The notes beneath the pieces were generated by a model that was not told the origin of the DNA, searched no databases, and worked only from the letters and a program-made list of their open reading frames with translations. From Mesorhizobium_K quangtriensis (GTDB lineage: Bacteria > Pseudomonadota > Alphaproteobacteria > Rhizobiales > Rhizobiaceae): a stretch of 64,000 nt of DNA. The translations under genes and the position numbers were made by a program. Shown piece after piece: positions 50,888-60,307 of this stretch (position 1 is the first letter of the stretch; each line of letters opens with the position of its first letter). The stretch is taken from assembly GCF_040081925.1 (NCBI RefSeq), contig NZ_JBEBMF010000004.1:372001-436000 (forward strand), written 5' to 3'.

Positions 50888-50914
50888 GAAAACCCGGCGG
50901 CTTGCGCCGCCGGG
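50888..50914 (-). terminator. Rho-independent terminator of ssb
   Basis: On the minus strand: CCCGGCGGC, loop GCAA, GCCGCCGGG, then TTTTCC. A 9-bp perfect stem and T-run lie 15 nt after the ssb stop. Confidence 0.82.
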
Positions 50915-50929
50915 CCCTGGCCTTTCCGC

Positions 50930-51331
50930 TCAGAACGGGATGTCGTCGTCGAGATCGCGCTGGCCGGCTCCGTTTTCGCTCTGCTGCGCCCGGCTCAGGA
51001 AGTCGACCGTCTCGGCGATGATCTCGCTGCCGTAGCGATCGTTGCCTTCTTGGTCCTTCCACTTCGTGTAGTGGATGCGGCCGCGAACCAGAACCTTCAT
51101 ACCCTTCTCGCAATAATCCTGGATCGTCTTGCCGAGGCCATTGAAGGCGGTGATCCGGTGCCATTCGGTGTCCTGAACCCGGTAGCCCTTGTCGTCCCGG
51201 ACAACCTTGCCTTCCGAGTAGCGGGGGCGCGAGGTGGCCAGCGTGAAGTGGGTGATCCGGGTGCCGCCCTGGGTGGAGCGGGTTTCGGGGTCCTGACCGA
51301 TGTTGCCGGCGAGAATGACGATGTTCTGCAT
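50930..51331 (-). CDS. ssb: Single-stranded DNA-binding protein
   Basis: A 133-residue SSB with a single OB-fold (MQNIVILAGNIGQDPETRST start, WHRITAFNGLGKTIQDYCEK middle) and the acidic tip DDDIPF that recruits replication and repair proteins. It is shorter than chromosomal SSBs, as is usual for mobile-element copies. It probably protects the transferred single strand after entry. ATG 51329-51331 was chosen over an upstream start because the SSB fold begins here. Confidence 0.93.
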   Translation of the reverse strand: MQNIVILAGNIGQDPETRSTQGGTRITHFTLATSRPRYSEGKVVRDDKGYRVQDTEWHRITAFNGLGKTIQDYCEKGMKVLVRGRIHYTKWKDQEGNDRYGSEIIAETVDFLSRAQQSENGAGQRDLDDDIPF

Positions 51332-52051
51332 TGTAGGTCTCCGTTGCTTCTCGGAGGGACCATCCCTCCGACGAGACCCGGCCAAGGACGGCGGGAGACG
51401 CCTGCAACTGCCTGCTTGCGGGCAGCTCGCCCATAAGGCCCGGAGTGGGGCGGGCAGCCGCGCTTGCGCGGCAACACGGTCCGGAGCCGCGTGGGTTGCG
51501 GCCGGAAACCGAACGGACTTACGGGATCAGTCAGTCGGAGGGATTGGTGCCTCTGAACGCATACGAACCGAGACGCACAGCCGAACCATCGTCCTCGCCG
51601 GCAGCAGCGAAACGGCAGGCCCTATGAGCCTGCGCCGGCCAGGGCGGCGCCTTCGGTCCTCCATTTCCGGCCACCCGCCTCTCCGCTCGCAGAAGCTGTC
51701 CGGGACGAGGACGAGAAAGGCTATCGGGCCGAATGGCACGGAATGGCGACGCGTCCGCTTCGATGGCGGAAGGTGCGATCCGACAGAATTGCGAGGGGGT
51801 GGGAATGAAGGTGATCGCGGCTTGCTTTCACGGCGCGAAGGGGCTTGACGGGCGGGGCGACAGACGTTCACAGCCTCCGGGACTCATGCCGATAGTCGGG
51901 CGATCCCGAGCGACCGGGTGATGCTGACGGGAAACGGCGGCATGGGGCCGCAGCGTCGACGCTCCATGCCTGACCTGAGCGGGAAAGCCGGACATCCGGC
52001 GGCGCAAGCCGCCCTGGTTTTCTTGTGGCAGTGATGGTCGCGGTCGACGGG
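51332..52051. other. 720-nt intergenic region with a candidate structured RNA
   Basis: No convincing protein gene. A short possible frame exists around 51805-51921 on the plus strand but has no recognisable product. The right part (about 51880-52024) is strongly structured and ends in a terminator-like hairpin on the plus strand; see that entry. Confidence 0.5.
51880..52024 (+). ncRNA. Candidate small RNA ending in a terminator hairpin
   Basis: A stem GGCATGG (51939-51945) / CCATGCC (51964-51970) encloses the 12-bp palindrome AGCGTCGACGCT (51952-51963). Downstream is GGCGGC-GCAA-GCCGCC (51998-52013), then CTGG and TTTTCTT (52018-52024), a rho-independent terminator shape with no plus-strand gene before it. 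The 5' end is a guess; no known RNA family was recognised. Confidence 0.35.
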
Positions 52052-52468
52052 TCAGCGCGAAAACACCGAGACGCCGAGGGCGTTGAGGTTGACCATCGCG
52101 GCTATGCCGATGAACAGACCGCCCGCGCCGCCGAGCAGATTGAGCACTATCGTCGAGTCAATCGCGTTCTTTGTGACGCCGAGCACGAGGGCGTATCCCG
52201 CAATGGTGGCCGGGATCGCGAAGATCGCCAGCGCGATCAGGCGCAGGGCCGGATTCCTGGCGAAGCCGAGAACCCCGATCACCAGCGCGATCGACAACAA
52301 GGCCGCGCCGATGGCGGCAAGACCGGACAGGAAGACCCCGGCGCCGGCACCCCAGGCGTACTGCGCGGCCGAGAGGCCGACCATGAAGGGCAAGGCGTAG
52401 ATGGCAAAGTTGTAGGCGATGATGCAGAGCGTTATCGTCAGCGAGATAGCCAGCAGGATCAGTGACAT
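52052..52468 (-). CDS. Small multi-pass membrane protein of unknown function
   Basis: A 138-residue, very hydrophobic protein with four predicted transmembrane segments (about residues 3-30, 38-65, 75-98 and 105-130). No soluble domain or conserved motif was recognised. It lies alone, with a 218-nt gap to the divergent hydrolase remnant. Confidence 0.7.
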   Translation of the reverse strand: MSLILLAISLTITLCIIAYNFAIYALPFMVGLSAAQYAWGAGAGVFLSGLAAIGAALLSIALVIGVLGFARNPALRLIALAIFAIPATIAGYALVLGVTKNAIDSTIVLNLLGGAGGLFIGIAAMVNLNALGVSVFSR

Positions 52469-52686
52469 CGAAACCTCCAGATGAACGGTTGAAGATCGAG
52501 ACAGACTACTGGTGATTTGGCTCTGTCTCTGACTGTGCTACTGCGCCGGTTCTGCAAGAGTTCTTCATTAAAGTCATCGACACGGTCGATGGTCAAGTTC
52601 GTACATTTGCCAGAACCAGTTGAACGTGTGCGGGCTTTGATGTTTCTTTGCGAAAGACAAGCGAAAACCCTTTTTGGAACGTGCAA

Positions 52687-53471
52687 ATGATATCGCCTGA
52701 TGGAGTTCCGATTGTTTGCAGTGAGCCCCAGGGAGTGGCTCGCGGCTTGTTCCTTCATTTGCCTGCTTTTGGCCAAAAGAAAGAGGATACAAGGCCGGTT
52801 CTCGACCATCTAGCCGAAAAGGGCTTTACGGCGATCGGAATGGATGCATGGCAGCAAGGCGAACGAGGCCGCGAAAGCCGAGACCAGCTCACGACGCGCG
52901 TGTTCGGGAATTTCCGGCGGAATATGTGGCCAATTCTCGGACAAACGACACTGGATGTATCTCGGGTGATCGATTGGGGGCTGGCAGAGTTCAATCTAAC
53001 TGCGCCGGTGTTTGTAAGCGGCCTCTCGCTCGGCGGGGACATCGCGGTCGCCGCTGCTGGTCTTGATTCCCGGATCTCCTTTGTCGTTGCCGTCGGCTCG
53101 ACGCCAGATTGGAAACGGCCGGGAATGCACGATGTTGTCGACGCAGCGAAACTGCTGGCGTCCGGTGAGGCGGACCTATACGCGCAGTTCTTCTATGATC
53201 AGCTCAACCCTTTAACGCATCTGCACCGATATGCGAGGGGCCATGGCTGAACTTCATTTCGTGTGAGTTTGATAATCATATTCCCTTGGATGGTGTGACA
53301 CGGTTCAAGGCAGCGCTATCGGACGCATATCCACTGGCTGGCGAGCGTATTTCCCTGAAAATGTTACGGGGCCGGCGGCATATGGATTTGCTCGATCTCG
53401 ATGTCTGGTGGCCGACAGCCTCCGCGCTTATAGATCGCGCTGACAGCTTGGCTTCGTCGGGCAATTCCTGA
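52687..53471 (+). pseudogene. Alpha/beta hydrolase, broken by a one-base frameshift
   Basis: The first part (start about 52687, or TTG 52648) encodes an alpha/beta hydrolase with nucleophile elbow GLSLGG (Ser) and stops at 53250. The same protein continues in another frame (GPWLNFISCEFDNHIPLDGV ... MDLLDLDVWW) to a stop at 53471, including a likely catalytic-His region near RRHMD. Frames meet at the GGGG run 53237-53240, where one added G would restore a single frame of about 261 residues. Base composition (about 50% GC) is lower than its neighbours, suggesting separate acquisition. Confidence 0.75.
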
Positions 53472-53578
53472 ACGCTGGGCCAATCCGCACTTGGCTGCGA
53501 AGAGCCACAATAGTCGGCGAGCAGATCTGTCGTTAACAAGGCGACAGCTTCAGGAACGAAGTGGCGCACCTGGGCAAA

Positions 53579-53598
53579 GGCGGCGCTTACGCGCCGCC
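53579..53598 (-). terminator. Terminator hairpin containing the stop codon of the DUF2493 gene
   Basis: GGCGGCGC, loop GTAA, GCGCCGCC on the minus strand, followed by TTTGCC. The loop includes the TAA stop (53589-53587), so translation termination and transcript folding overlap. Confidence 0.65.
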
Positions 53599-54525
53599 AT
53601 CGAATTGCATGGTCGGGATGCCGAGCTTGCGGGCCTTGTCCGCGAGGTTTCCCTGAATGCCGCCGCCGCCGAAGACGAGGACGCCGACCGGCAGCACCTC
53701 CAGCATCGTGTCGTTGCGCTTGTAGGGAGCCTGTTTCGCCGGATACTTCTCGAAGTCGGGCGTGAAGGCGATCTGCGGCACCTTGCGGTTTTCTGCCCAG
53801 CGGGCCGCGATGCGTTCCGCTCCCGTCTTCGCGCCACCGTGGATGAGCACCATGTCGGCGTGCTTCGCACGGACCTGATCGAGCTTGGCCCAGATCAGGG
53901 TGTGGTCGTTGAAGTTGGTTCCGCCTGAGACGGCCACCTTCGGACCGGCGGGCAACAGCACCTCCTTCTCAGCCCGGCGCTTCGCGGCAAGGTAGTCTCT
54001 GGAGTCGATCATCGCGGCTGTCAGGTTGCGATGGCTGACCTTCGAGCCGGTACGGGGCCGCCAGGCGCTGCCGGTGTGGTGCTCGAAGGCCTCGGCGGAG
54101 ACATCGCGGAAGAGCTCCATGCTGTTGCGCCGTTCGATCATGGTCTGGCCCTCTGCCGTGAGGCGTTCGAGCTCGACCGACTTCACCTCGCTGCCGTCCT
54201 GTTCTTTCTGAAGGCGACGCTGCGCAAGCTCGTTGTCGTCCAGCTCGCGCTCCACCCGGCCGGTGGCGCGGTGGAAGAGATTGACGGCTCCCCAGAGCAG
54301 TTCTTCGAGATCGGGTTCGAGGCGCGTGTCGCCGAGCGTGGCGATCAGGGCGTCGAAGATATCGGCGACGGCTGCGGCGACGGCGTTGCCCTCCGGAAGC
54401 GGCCTCGGATCGGGTTCGTCCTGATACGGCCGCCAGCCGTAGAGCTGGAGTTCGTTGAGGACATGATCGGTGGGGGACGAGGTGTGGATCGGGTCGTAGC
54501 CTGCGGTTTCGTCTTCGTTCGTCAT
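53587..54525 (-). CDS. DUF2493 (SLOG-like) domain protein
   Basis: A 312-residue protein. The N-terminal half is helical and charged (YDPIHTSSPTDHVLNELQLY start). The C-terminal half (about 195-312) is a DUF2493 SLOG/YspA-like Rossmann domain (KVAVSGGTNFNDHTLIWAKL, then VLIHGGAKTGAERIAARWA, GVLVFGGGGIQGNLADKARK). SLOG domains bind nucleotide-type ligands; the role here is unknown. Widespread in accessory parts of alphaproteobacterial conjugative elements. Start 54525 was chosen because upstream frame sequence is low-quality Arg-rich. Confidence 0.82.
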   Translation of the reverse strand: MTNEDETAGYDPIHTSSPTDHVLNELQLYGWRPYQDEPDPRPLPEGNAVAAAVADIFDALIATLGDTRLEPDLEELLWGAVNLFHRATGRVERELDDNELAQRRLQKEQDGSEVKSVELERLTAEGQTMIERRNSMELFRDVSAEAFEHHTGSAWRPRTGSKVSHRNLTAAMIDSRDYLAAKRRAEKEVLLPAGPKVAVSGGTNFNDHTLIWAKLDQVRAKHADMVLIHGGAKTGAERIAARWAENRKVPQIAFTPDFEKYPAKQAPYKRNDTMLEVLPVGVLVFGGGGIQGNLADKARKLGIPTMQFDGGA

Positions 54526-54637
54526 CGTGAGCGTCCTTCGTCTGGAGACCGCGACCATCGCGGCCTTCGCAGGCGTCGACGCCCACAGGCGGGCCGGACT
54601 GGCAGCCCTCGTCTCTCGCGAGGGCCTCGATGGCCAA

Positions 54638-54698
54638 GCCCGGCTATTTTGCTTCGCGATGCAAAGGCGGCGCAGCCGGCGGCGGAAAATAGCCGGGC
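54638..54698. repeat. 13-bp perfect inverted repeat with 35-nt structured loop
   Basis: GCCCGGCTATTTT (54638-54650) and AAAATAGCCGGGC (54686-54698) are exact complements. They lie in the 325-nt gap between the Toprim and DUF2493 genes, which holds no other gene. The A/T base runs on the inner side of the stem are unlike a simple terminator. It could be a control hairpin for DUF2493 or an insertion remnant. Confidence 0.6.
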
Positions 54699-54850
54699 GC
54701 CGCGCCATTGCCCGGCCGGGCCGTTTGTGGGCCGATCGCCCTCTCAGAAGGCCGTGGATGCGGGCTCTCCGACAGCAAAGGCCGCTTGCGATGATGAACC
54801 GAGACGGCAGGTGAAGACGCCTGTACCGCCCTCGTCCGCTGCCGATCGCC

Positions 54851-55897
54851 TCAGCCCTCCACGAAACGGCGGACGTCATCGGGATGAACCTGCTCCAACA
54901 GGGTCGCCCGGAGGGCGTCGACGCCGCGCCAGCGCAGATCATCGTTGAAGTCCTCAAGCTTCGGCGACAGGGAAATCGCCTCGATCCCGAGGCTCGCTGC
55001 TCTGGCGAGCAGGCTGTCGCGTGCGCCGTCTCCGGCCGGATCGCGATCGCGGAGGACATAGAGCCTGCGGAGCGTCGGCGGAAACAGGATAGCGGCGAGG
55101 TGCGCGGCCGAGAGCGCCGCCATCATGGGCATGTGGGGCATGACCTGACGGGGCGACAACACGGTCTCGATGCCCTCGCCGGCTGCCAGCACCTCATCCG
55201 CGACGCCGAAGCGGACGCCGTGCCCGAGAAGGTCTCCCATCGCCCGTCGCGGCGAATCGACGGGCGCCTTGCCCGAACCGTCCGGCGAAAGCCAGGTGCG
55301 GTGCGCGCCGGTCTGCCTGCCGTTGAGGTCGGTGACGGACGCGACGATCGCCGGCCAGATCTCGGTGGGCGAATGCTCGTCCGGTTTATAGTAGCACCTA
55401 CCATGGTAGCGCAGCGCGGTGACGCCGGATAGCGACGTGATCGACCGCCCGTTGAGGTAGATTTCCGCAAGGGTGCCGCTGATTGGTTCCGACATGGAGA
55501 AGAGCCGCCGGGACGCTTCAGGTGATCCCGACGGCGCCGCACTGGAGATGCTGCCGGTCGGCGTCCTTGTCATCCGCGGCTCGGGATGAGGGAGCGAGAG
55601 GAACCGGCGCGCTTCCTCTGCCACGTCCTTGAAGTCGATGAGGCCGAGCGCCTCGCGGATGACATCGAGGAGATCGCCGTGTTCCCCGGTCGATGCGTCG
55701 GTCCATTTGCCGGCCGCGCCCTTGCCGGTTTCGGGCCCAGTCAGGCGCACGAACATCGAGCGGCCGGGGCTGTTGCGCGCATCGCCGACCTGCCAGTACC
55801 GCCCGGCACGTCGGCCGGACGACAGGTATTGGCGGCAAACCGCTTCGGCGTGATAGCCGAGGCGGATTGCCAGTTCGGAGGCGTCGTGACGGGACAT
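54851..55897 (-). CDS. Toprim-domain protein (DNA primase-like)
   Basis: A 348-residue protein. The N-terminal part (about 1-110) resembles the DNA-binding end of phage/plasmid primases. The C-terminal part has a Toprim domain, with the metal-binding Glu in LAAGEGIETVLSP and the Asp pair in YVLRDRDPAGDGARD. No helicase domain, so it may prime the incoming strand together with other factors. Its ATG overlaps the stop of the large helicase/methylase gene by one base (TGATG). Confidence 0.85.
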   Translation of the reverse strand: MSRHDASELAIRLGYHAEAVCRQYLSSGRRAGRYWQVGDARNSPGRSMFVRLTGPETGKGAAGKWTDASTGEHGDLLDVIREALGLIDFKDVAEEARRFLSLPHPEPRMTRTPTGSISSAAPSGSPEASRRLFSMSEPISGTLAEIYLNGRSITSLSGVTALRYHGRCYYKPDEHSPTEIWPAIVASVTDLNGRQTGAHRTWLSPDGSGKAPVDSPRRAMGDLLGHGVRFGVADEVLAAGEGIETVLSPRQVMPHMPMMAALSAAHLAAILFPPTLRRLYVLRDRDPAGDGARDSLLARAASLGIEAISLSPKLEDFNDDLRWRGVDALRATLLEQVHPDDVRRFVEG

Positions 55898-58800
55898 CAG
55901 GCGGCCTCCCGCTCGCCGATGCGTTCGACCGGAAAGCGGTCGAGCACTTTGGCAAGCACGACCGGGCCATTCGTGTCGGTCGGCACGAACATGCGCAGCT
56001 TCCACGAGATGATCTCGTGGAACAGGCCGTAGGCCGTCAGGCGTTCGCGCATCGTGTCGTCGAAGCCCGAAAGCTCGATGCGGTTCGCGCCCATGACGCG
56101 GACGCGGCGAAGCTGAAGGCCCTGGGCGAGGTCGAGGATCGTCCGGCCGTCCATCAGCGCCGTGAAGGCGTCGTCCGACGTGATCGTGGCCGCGCCGGTC
56201 GTGGTGGCGGTCGCCGCCCATGCCGGCGAGACTCTGCGACCGATGATGCGCTCGCCCTCGTCTGTCTGGAGCCGGTAGACGCGCGTCGAGTCGTTCGGCA
56301 GCCGTTTCCAGATCGGCAATAGCAGTCCTGTGACCATGTGAAGCGTCGCGTCGGTGAACTCCGGCACCTCGGCGATCTCGGCGCTCCAGGCTGAGGCGAA
56401 GGTGTTCCGGTCGGTTTCGACCCAATGGGTCTCGCCCATGAAGCGCACCGGGATATTGTGGGCCTCGGTCGGGCGGATCAGGCGGACGCGCCGTTCGACC
56501 TCGCCATCATCAAGCATGACGCTGCTCGCCGGGATCTGGACGGCGGCTCGGCCTGAGCGCTCGTTGACGAGCAGCTTTACGCGCGGATCGCCGAGCTCGG
56601 CGAGAGCTGCGTCGAGCGTCACCGGCCAGTTGCGCCTGCGCTCGTTGATCGTGAGCAGGCTGGTTTCCGCGCCGGTGCGTGGATGCGTGTAGATCGTCTG
56701 GCGATCAACGACGACGAAGCTCTCGGCGCGCAGCGTCTCCAGCCCAGCGTCATAGGTGCCCGACGCGATCGCACCCTCGATACGGGCGGTCAGGAGCTGC
56801 TCGAAGGCGGTGAAGAGGATTCCCTGAAGTTCGATCGTGAGAGCGAGCATGCGATTGAGAAACGTCGTGATCGGCGGCAGCTCGTCCTTGATGCCCGTCG
56901 AATCCATCAGCTTTAGGCCGGTGGCCCGCTCGAAGCGGTCGAGCGAGCAACCCTCGACCTTGCCGCGCACTAGCAGAAGGTAGAGCTGGCGCAGCGCATC
57001 GCGGGCGTAATGGCTTTCCAGATTGTCTTCGGGGCGGAACAGCCCCTGGCCGCCCGTCTGGCGCTGGCCGCGTGTGATCGCGCCCAGCGTGTCGAGGCGG
57101 CGGGCGATGGTCGAGAGGAAGCGCTTCTCCGCCTTCACATTGGTCGAGATCGGCCGGAACAGCGGCGGCTGCGCCTGGTTGGTTCGGTGCGTGCGGCCGA
57201 GGCCCTGAATGGCGGCGTCCGCCTTCCAGCCTGCCTCGAGCAGATAGTGGATGCGCAGCCGGGTGTTCTTCGCCGACTTCTCCGCATGGTAGCTACGGCC
57301 GGTGCCGCCGGCGTCGCTGAACACCAGCACGCGCTTCTGGTCATCCATGAACGCCTGCGTCTCGGCGAGATTGGCGGCTCCTGCGCGCGTCTCGACGACA
57401 AGCCGGTCGATGGCGACGCTGCCGCCGGGCTTGCGCACGATACGCCGCGACCGGCCCGTCACCTCCGCAACGGTGTCCGTGCCGAAATACTGGACGAGCT
57501 GGTCGAGCGCGCCGGGAACCGGCGGCAGGCTGGCGAGCTTGGCGATCAGCGCGTCGCGGCGGGCAACGGCCTCGCGGCTTTCGACCGGCTGGCCGTCGCG
57601 ATAGACGGGGCGCGATGACAGATTGCCCTCCGAATCCGTGAACGGCTCGTAGAGCTGGACGGGGAAGGAATGGGCGAGATAATCGAGAACGTACTCGCGC
57701 GGAGTGATGTCGACGCGGACGTCGTTCCACTCCTCGGTCGGTAGCTCCGCCAACCGCCGTTCCATCAGCGCCTCGCCGGTCGAGACGATCTGGATAACGG
57801 CCGAATGTCCCGCCTCCAGATCGGCGGCGATCGAGCGCAGCAGGGTCGGCGTCTTCATGCTGGTCAGCAAATGGCCGAAGAAGCGCTGCTTGGCGCTTTC
57901 GAAGGCCGAGCGCGCGGCGGACTTCGCCTGTTTGTTCAGCGTGCCCGACCCGCCTTCGCCGCCGCCGGTGATGTTGGCCGCCTGCATCGCCGCATCGAGA
58001 TTGTTATGGATGACGGCGAAGGCCGCGGCATAGGCGTCGTAGATGCGGATCTGCTCGGCCGTCAGCTCATGCTCGACGAGTTCGTATTCGACGCCGGCGA
58101 AGGAAAGCGAGCGGGCTGTGTAGAGGCCGAGGGCGCGCAGGTCGCGGGCAAGCACCTCCATCGCCGCGACGCCGCCGGCCTCGATCGCCTCGACGAACTC
58201 GGCGCGCGTGGCGAAGGGGAAATCCTCGCCGCCCCACAGGCCAAGCCGCTGGGCATAGGCGAGATTGTGAACGGTGGTCGCGCCGGTGGCGGAGACATAA
58301 ACGATACGGGCGTCCGGAAGCGCGTTCTGGAGGCGCAGGCCGGCACGGCCTTGCTGCGAGGCGGCGACATCACCGCGTTCTCCCTTACCGCCCGCGGCGT
58401 TCTGCATCTGGTGCGCCTCGTCGAAAATCACCACTCCATCGAAGTCGGAGCCCAACCATTCAACGATTTGTTTGACCCGCGAAACCCTCTCTCCGCGGTC
58501 GTCGGAGCGCAGCGTGGCGTAGGTTAAAAATAGGACGCCTTCGTTCAGCGCGATCGGCTTGCCCTGCGGGAAACGCGACAACGGCGTGACCAGAAGGCGC
58601 TCCATGCCGAGCGCACTCCAATCGCGCTGCGCGTCCTCGATCAGCTTGTCGGATTTGGAGATCCAGACCGCCTTGCGCCGGCCCTGGAGCCAGTTGTCGA
58701 GGATGATCGCGGCCGACTCGCGTCCCTTGCCGACGCCGGTGCCGTCCCCGATCATGAAGCCCTGGCGGAGACGGACAGCGCCTTTTGCGTCCTCGGCGGC

Positions 58801-60255
58801 GGCGGACAGCTTGTCGAAGGTGATGTCGACCGTCCATGCGCCGGGGAGGAAGTCGGCATGCGCCTCGCCGGCATAGATGACGGTTTCGAGCTGGGCGTCC
58901 GACAGCAGACCTAGCACGTTCGCCGGCAGGGTCGGGCGATAGCTCGGCTTCGGCGGGGCGACGCTCGCCATCGACGCCGACTGGACGAGCTGGGTTGGAT
59001 GCGCCGCGGCGCCGGAAATCCGGATGGTCTGTAGGCCGTATTCCTCATAGATCGCGTCGGAGAGGCGTCCGGCCTTGGCGGGCTTCCAGTCAACGGCCTC
59101 ATAGGCGAGCGGAACGGACTCCGGCTGAGAATGCGTCGCAGCAGATGCCGCCCTGGCCGCCCGGTTGACATAGGCGCGCACGGTCCGGGCCGCGACAGGC
59201 GCGGCGACCGGCACAGCGATCGCCGGATCGACCGGCAGGCGCGCCGGGAGATGCTCGGCCAGCCATCCAAGAAGCGTGGCGACATCCGGCGCGACCCCGG
59301 GCGCGGCCGGAAAGACGGACGGATCGTCGGCCGGAAGCTTGTCGATGACGGTCAGCCGCGTCGGGATGGTCGTGCCATGCTTGGCGTAGACCGAGCCATC
59401 GATAGCGGCGGAAAAGACGACGCGGCCGCGTTCCTGCAGACGGGCATAAGCCGAGGACCAGGCCGGTGCGTCGGGCGCGAAGTTCGCACCGGTGATCGCC
59501 ACGAGCCTGCCGCCGGGCGCAAGGCGTGACAGCGCCGAGGCGACATGCCGGAAGGCGGCGTCAGCGATGCGTCCCTCGACATTCGCCAACACCGAGAACG
59601 GCGGGTTCATGAGAACGACGGTCGGGAGGAGAGCCGGATCAAGGTGATCGTCGATCTGGGCTGCGTCGAAGCGCGTGATGGAAAGGGCCGGAAAGAGGAG
59701 GGAGAGAAGATCGGCGCGGGTGTCGGCAAGCTCGTTGAGCAGGAGCGAGCCCCCGGCGATCTCGGCCAGAATGGCGAGAAGCCCGGTGCCGGCCGAGGGC
59801 TCCAGCACGCGGTCGGCGGGCGCGATCGCCGCGGCGACCGACGTCGCCAGGCCGAGCGGGATTGGCGTCGAGAACTGCTGGAAGCTCTGCGCCACGTCGG
59901 AACGGCGCGTGTGCGTCGGCACCAGCCCGACGATCTTGGAGAGTTGCGACAGGATCGCTTGCGGAGAGCCGGCTTTGCGGAAAAGCGGCTTTCCGTATTT
60001 GCGCAGCATGAGGACGGTCGCGACCTCGCATGCCTCGTAGGCCGTTTTCCAGTCCCACGCGCCGGCGGTGTCGGAAGCGCCGAATGCGGATTCCATCGCG
60101 CCGCGCAGCACGGCGGCGTTGATAGGCTGACCGCGTTCGAGGTGAGGCAGAAGAAGCTGTGCGGCCGCGACGATCGCCGATGCCGTGCCGGAAGCGACGA
60201 CGGGCGGAAGCGATGCGGCGATCTCGGCGGCCGCGGTTGCGGATAAAACGTTCAT
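55897..60255 (-). CDS. Strawberry-notch-like helicase fused to a methyltransferase-type domain
   Basis: A 1452-residue protein. The N-terminal third has a class I methyltransferase fold (AdoMet motif VLEPSAGTGLLAIL, catalytic NPPF in VVLMNPPFSVLAN). It is followed by an SF2 helicase with Walker A-like MIGDGTGVGKGRESA, Walker B FDEAHQMQNA and a C-terminal helicase part (FSDAGGTGRSYHAEKSA, GLGRTHRTNQ). This is the strawberry-notch (SbnO-like) family of large mobile-element proteins. Proposed roles include antirestriction and DNA protection; none is proven for this protein. ATG 60255 was chosen over an upstream start. Confidence 0.88.
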   Translation of the reverse strand: MNVLSATAAAEIAASLPPVVASGTASAIVAAAQLLLPHLERGQPINAAVLRGAMESAFGASDTAGAWDWKTAYEACEVATVLMLRKYGKPLFRKAGSPQAILSQLSKIVGLVPTHTRRSDVAQSFQQFSTPIPLGLATSVAAAIAPADRVLEPSAGTGLLAILAEIAGGSLLLNELADTRADLLSLLFPALSITRFDAAQIDDHLDPALLPTVVLMNPPFSVLANVEGRIADAAFRHVASALSRLAPGGRLVAITGANFAPDAPAWSSAYARLQERGRVVFSAAIDGSVYAKHGTTIPTRLTVIDKLPADDPSVFPAAPGVAPDVATLLGWLAEHLPARLPVDPAIAVPVAAPVAARTVRAYVNRAARAASAATHSQPESVPLAYEAVDWKPAKAGRLSDAIYEEYGLQTIRISGAAAHPTQLVQSASMASVAPPKPSYRPTLPANVLGLLSDAQLETVIYAGEAHADFLPGAWTVDITFDKLSAAAEDAKGAVRLRQGFMIGDGTGVGKGRESAAIILDNWLQGRRKAVWISKSDKLIEDAQRDWSALGMERLLVTPLSRFPQGKPIALNEGVLFLTYATLRSDDRGERVSRVKQIVEWLGSDFDGVVIFDEAHQMQNAAGGKGERGDVAASQQGRAGLRLQNALPDARIVYVSATGATTVHNLAYAQRLGLWGGEDFPFATRAEFVEAIEAGGVAAMEVLARDLRALGLYTARSLSFAGVEYELVEHELTAEQIRIYDAYAAAFAVIHNNLDAAMQAANITGGGEGGSGTLNKQAKSAARSAFESAKQRFFGHLLTSMKTPTLLRSIAADLEAGHSAVIQIVSTGEALMERRLAELPTEEWNDVRVDITPREYVLDYLAHSFPVQLYEPFTDSEGNLSSRPVYRDGQPVESREAVARRDALIAKLASLPPVPGALDQLVQYFGTDTVAEVTGRSRRIVRKPGGSVAIDRLVVETRAGAANLAETQAFMDDQKRVLVFSDAGGTGRSYHAEKSAKNTRLRIHYLLEAGWKADAAIQGLGRTHRTNQAQPPLFRPISTNVKAEKRFLSTIARRLDTLGAITRGQRQTGGQGLFRPEDNLESHYARDALRQLYLLLVRGKVEGCSLDRFERATGLKLMDSTGIKDELPPITTFLNRMLALTIELQGILFTAFEQLLTARIEGAIASGTYDAGLETLRAESFVVVDRQTIYTHPRTGAETSLLTINERRRNWPVTLDAALAELGDPRVKLLVNERSGRAAVQIPASSVMLDDGEVERRVRLIRPTEAHNIPVRFMGETHWVETDRNTFASAWSAEIAEVPEFTDATLHMVTGLLLPIWKRLPNDSTRVYRLQTDEGERIIGRRVSPAWAATATTTGAATITSDDAFTALMDGRTILDLAQGLQLRRVRVMGANRIELSGFDDTMRERLTAYGLFHEIISWKLRMFVPTDTNGPVVLAKVLDRFPVERIGEREAA

Positions 60256-60294
60256 GATGGGGAACCTCGGGAGAGCGGACGGGATCGAGCCGCG

Positions 60295-60307
60295 CAGCGC
60301 TCTCTCT
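60295..60307. promoter_or_regulatory. Shared 13-mer 40 nt upstream of the large helicase gene
   Basis: CAGCGCTCTCTCT. The identical 13-mer occurs at 63960-63972, also exactly 40 nt upstream of a minus-strand start codon (63920, antirestriction gene). Suggests a common promoter, operator or leader element for the two genes. Confidence 0.5.

Noticed and set aside
51805..51921. A small plus-strand protein starting near 51805
   Set aside because: It has a plausible ribosome binding site but about 38 residues of Gly/Arg-rich sequence with no recognisable pattern; the structured-RNA reading of the area seems at least as likely.
55376..58527. Several plus-strand frames opposite the large helicase gene
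   Set aside because: Low-complexity shadow translations; the minus-strand frame is continuous for 1452 codons with motifs.
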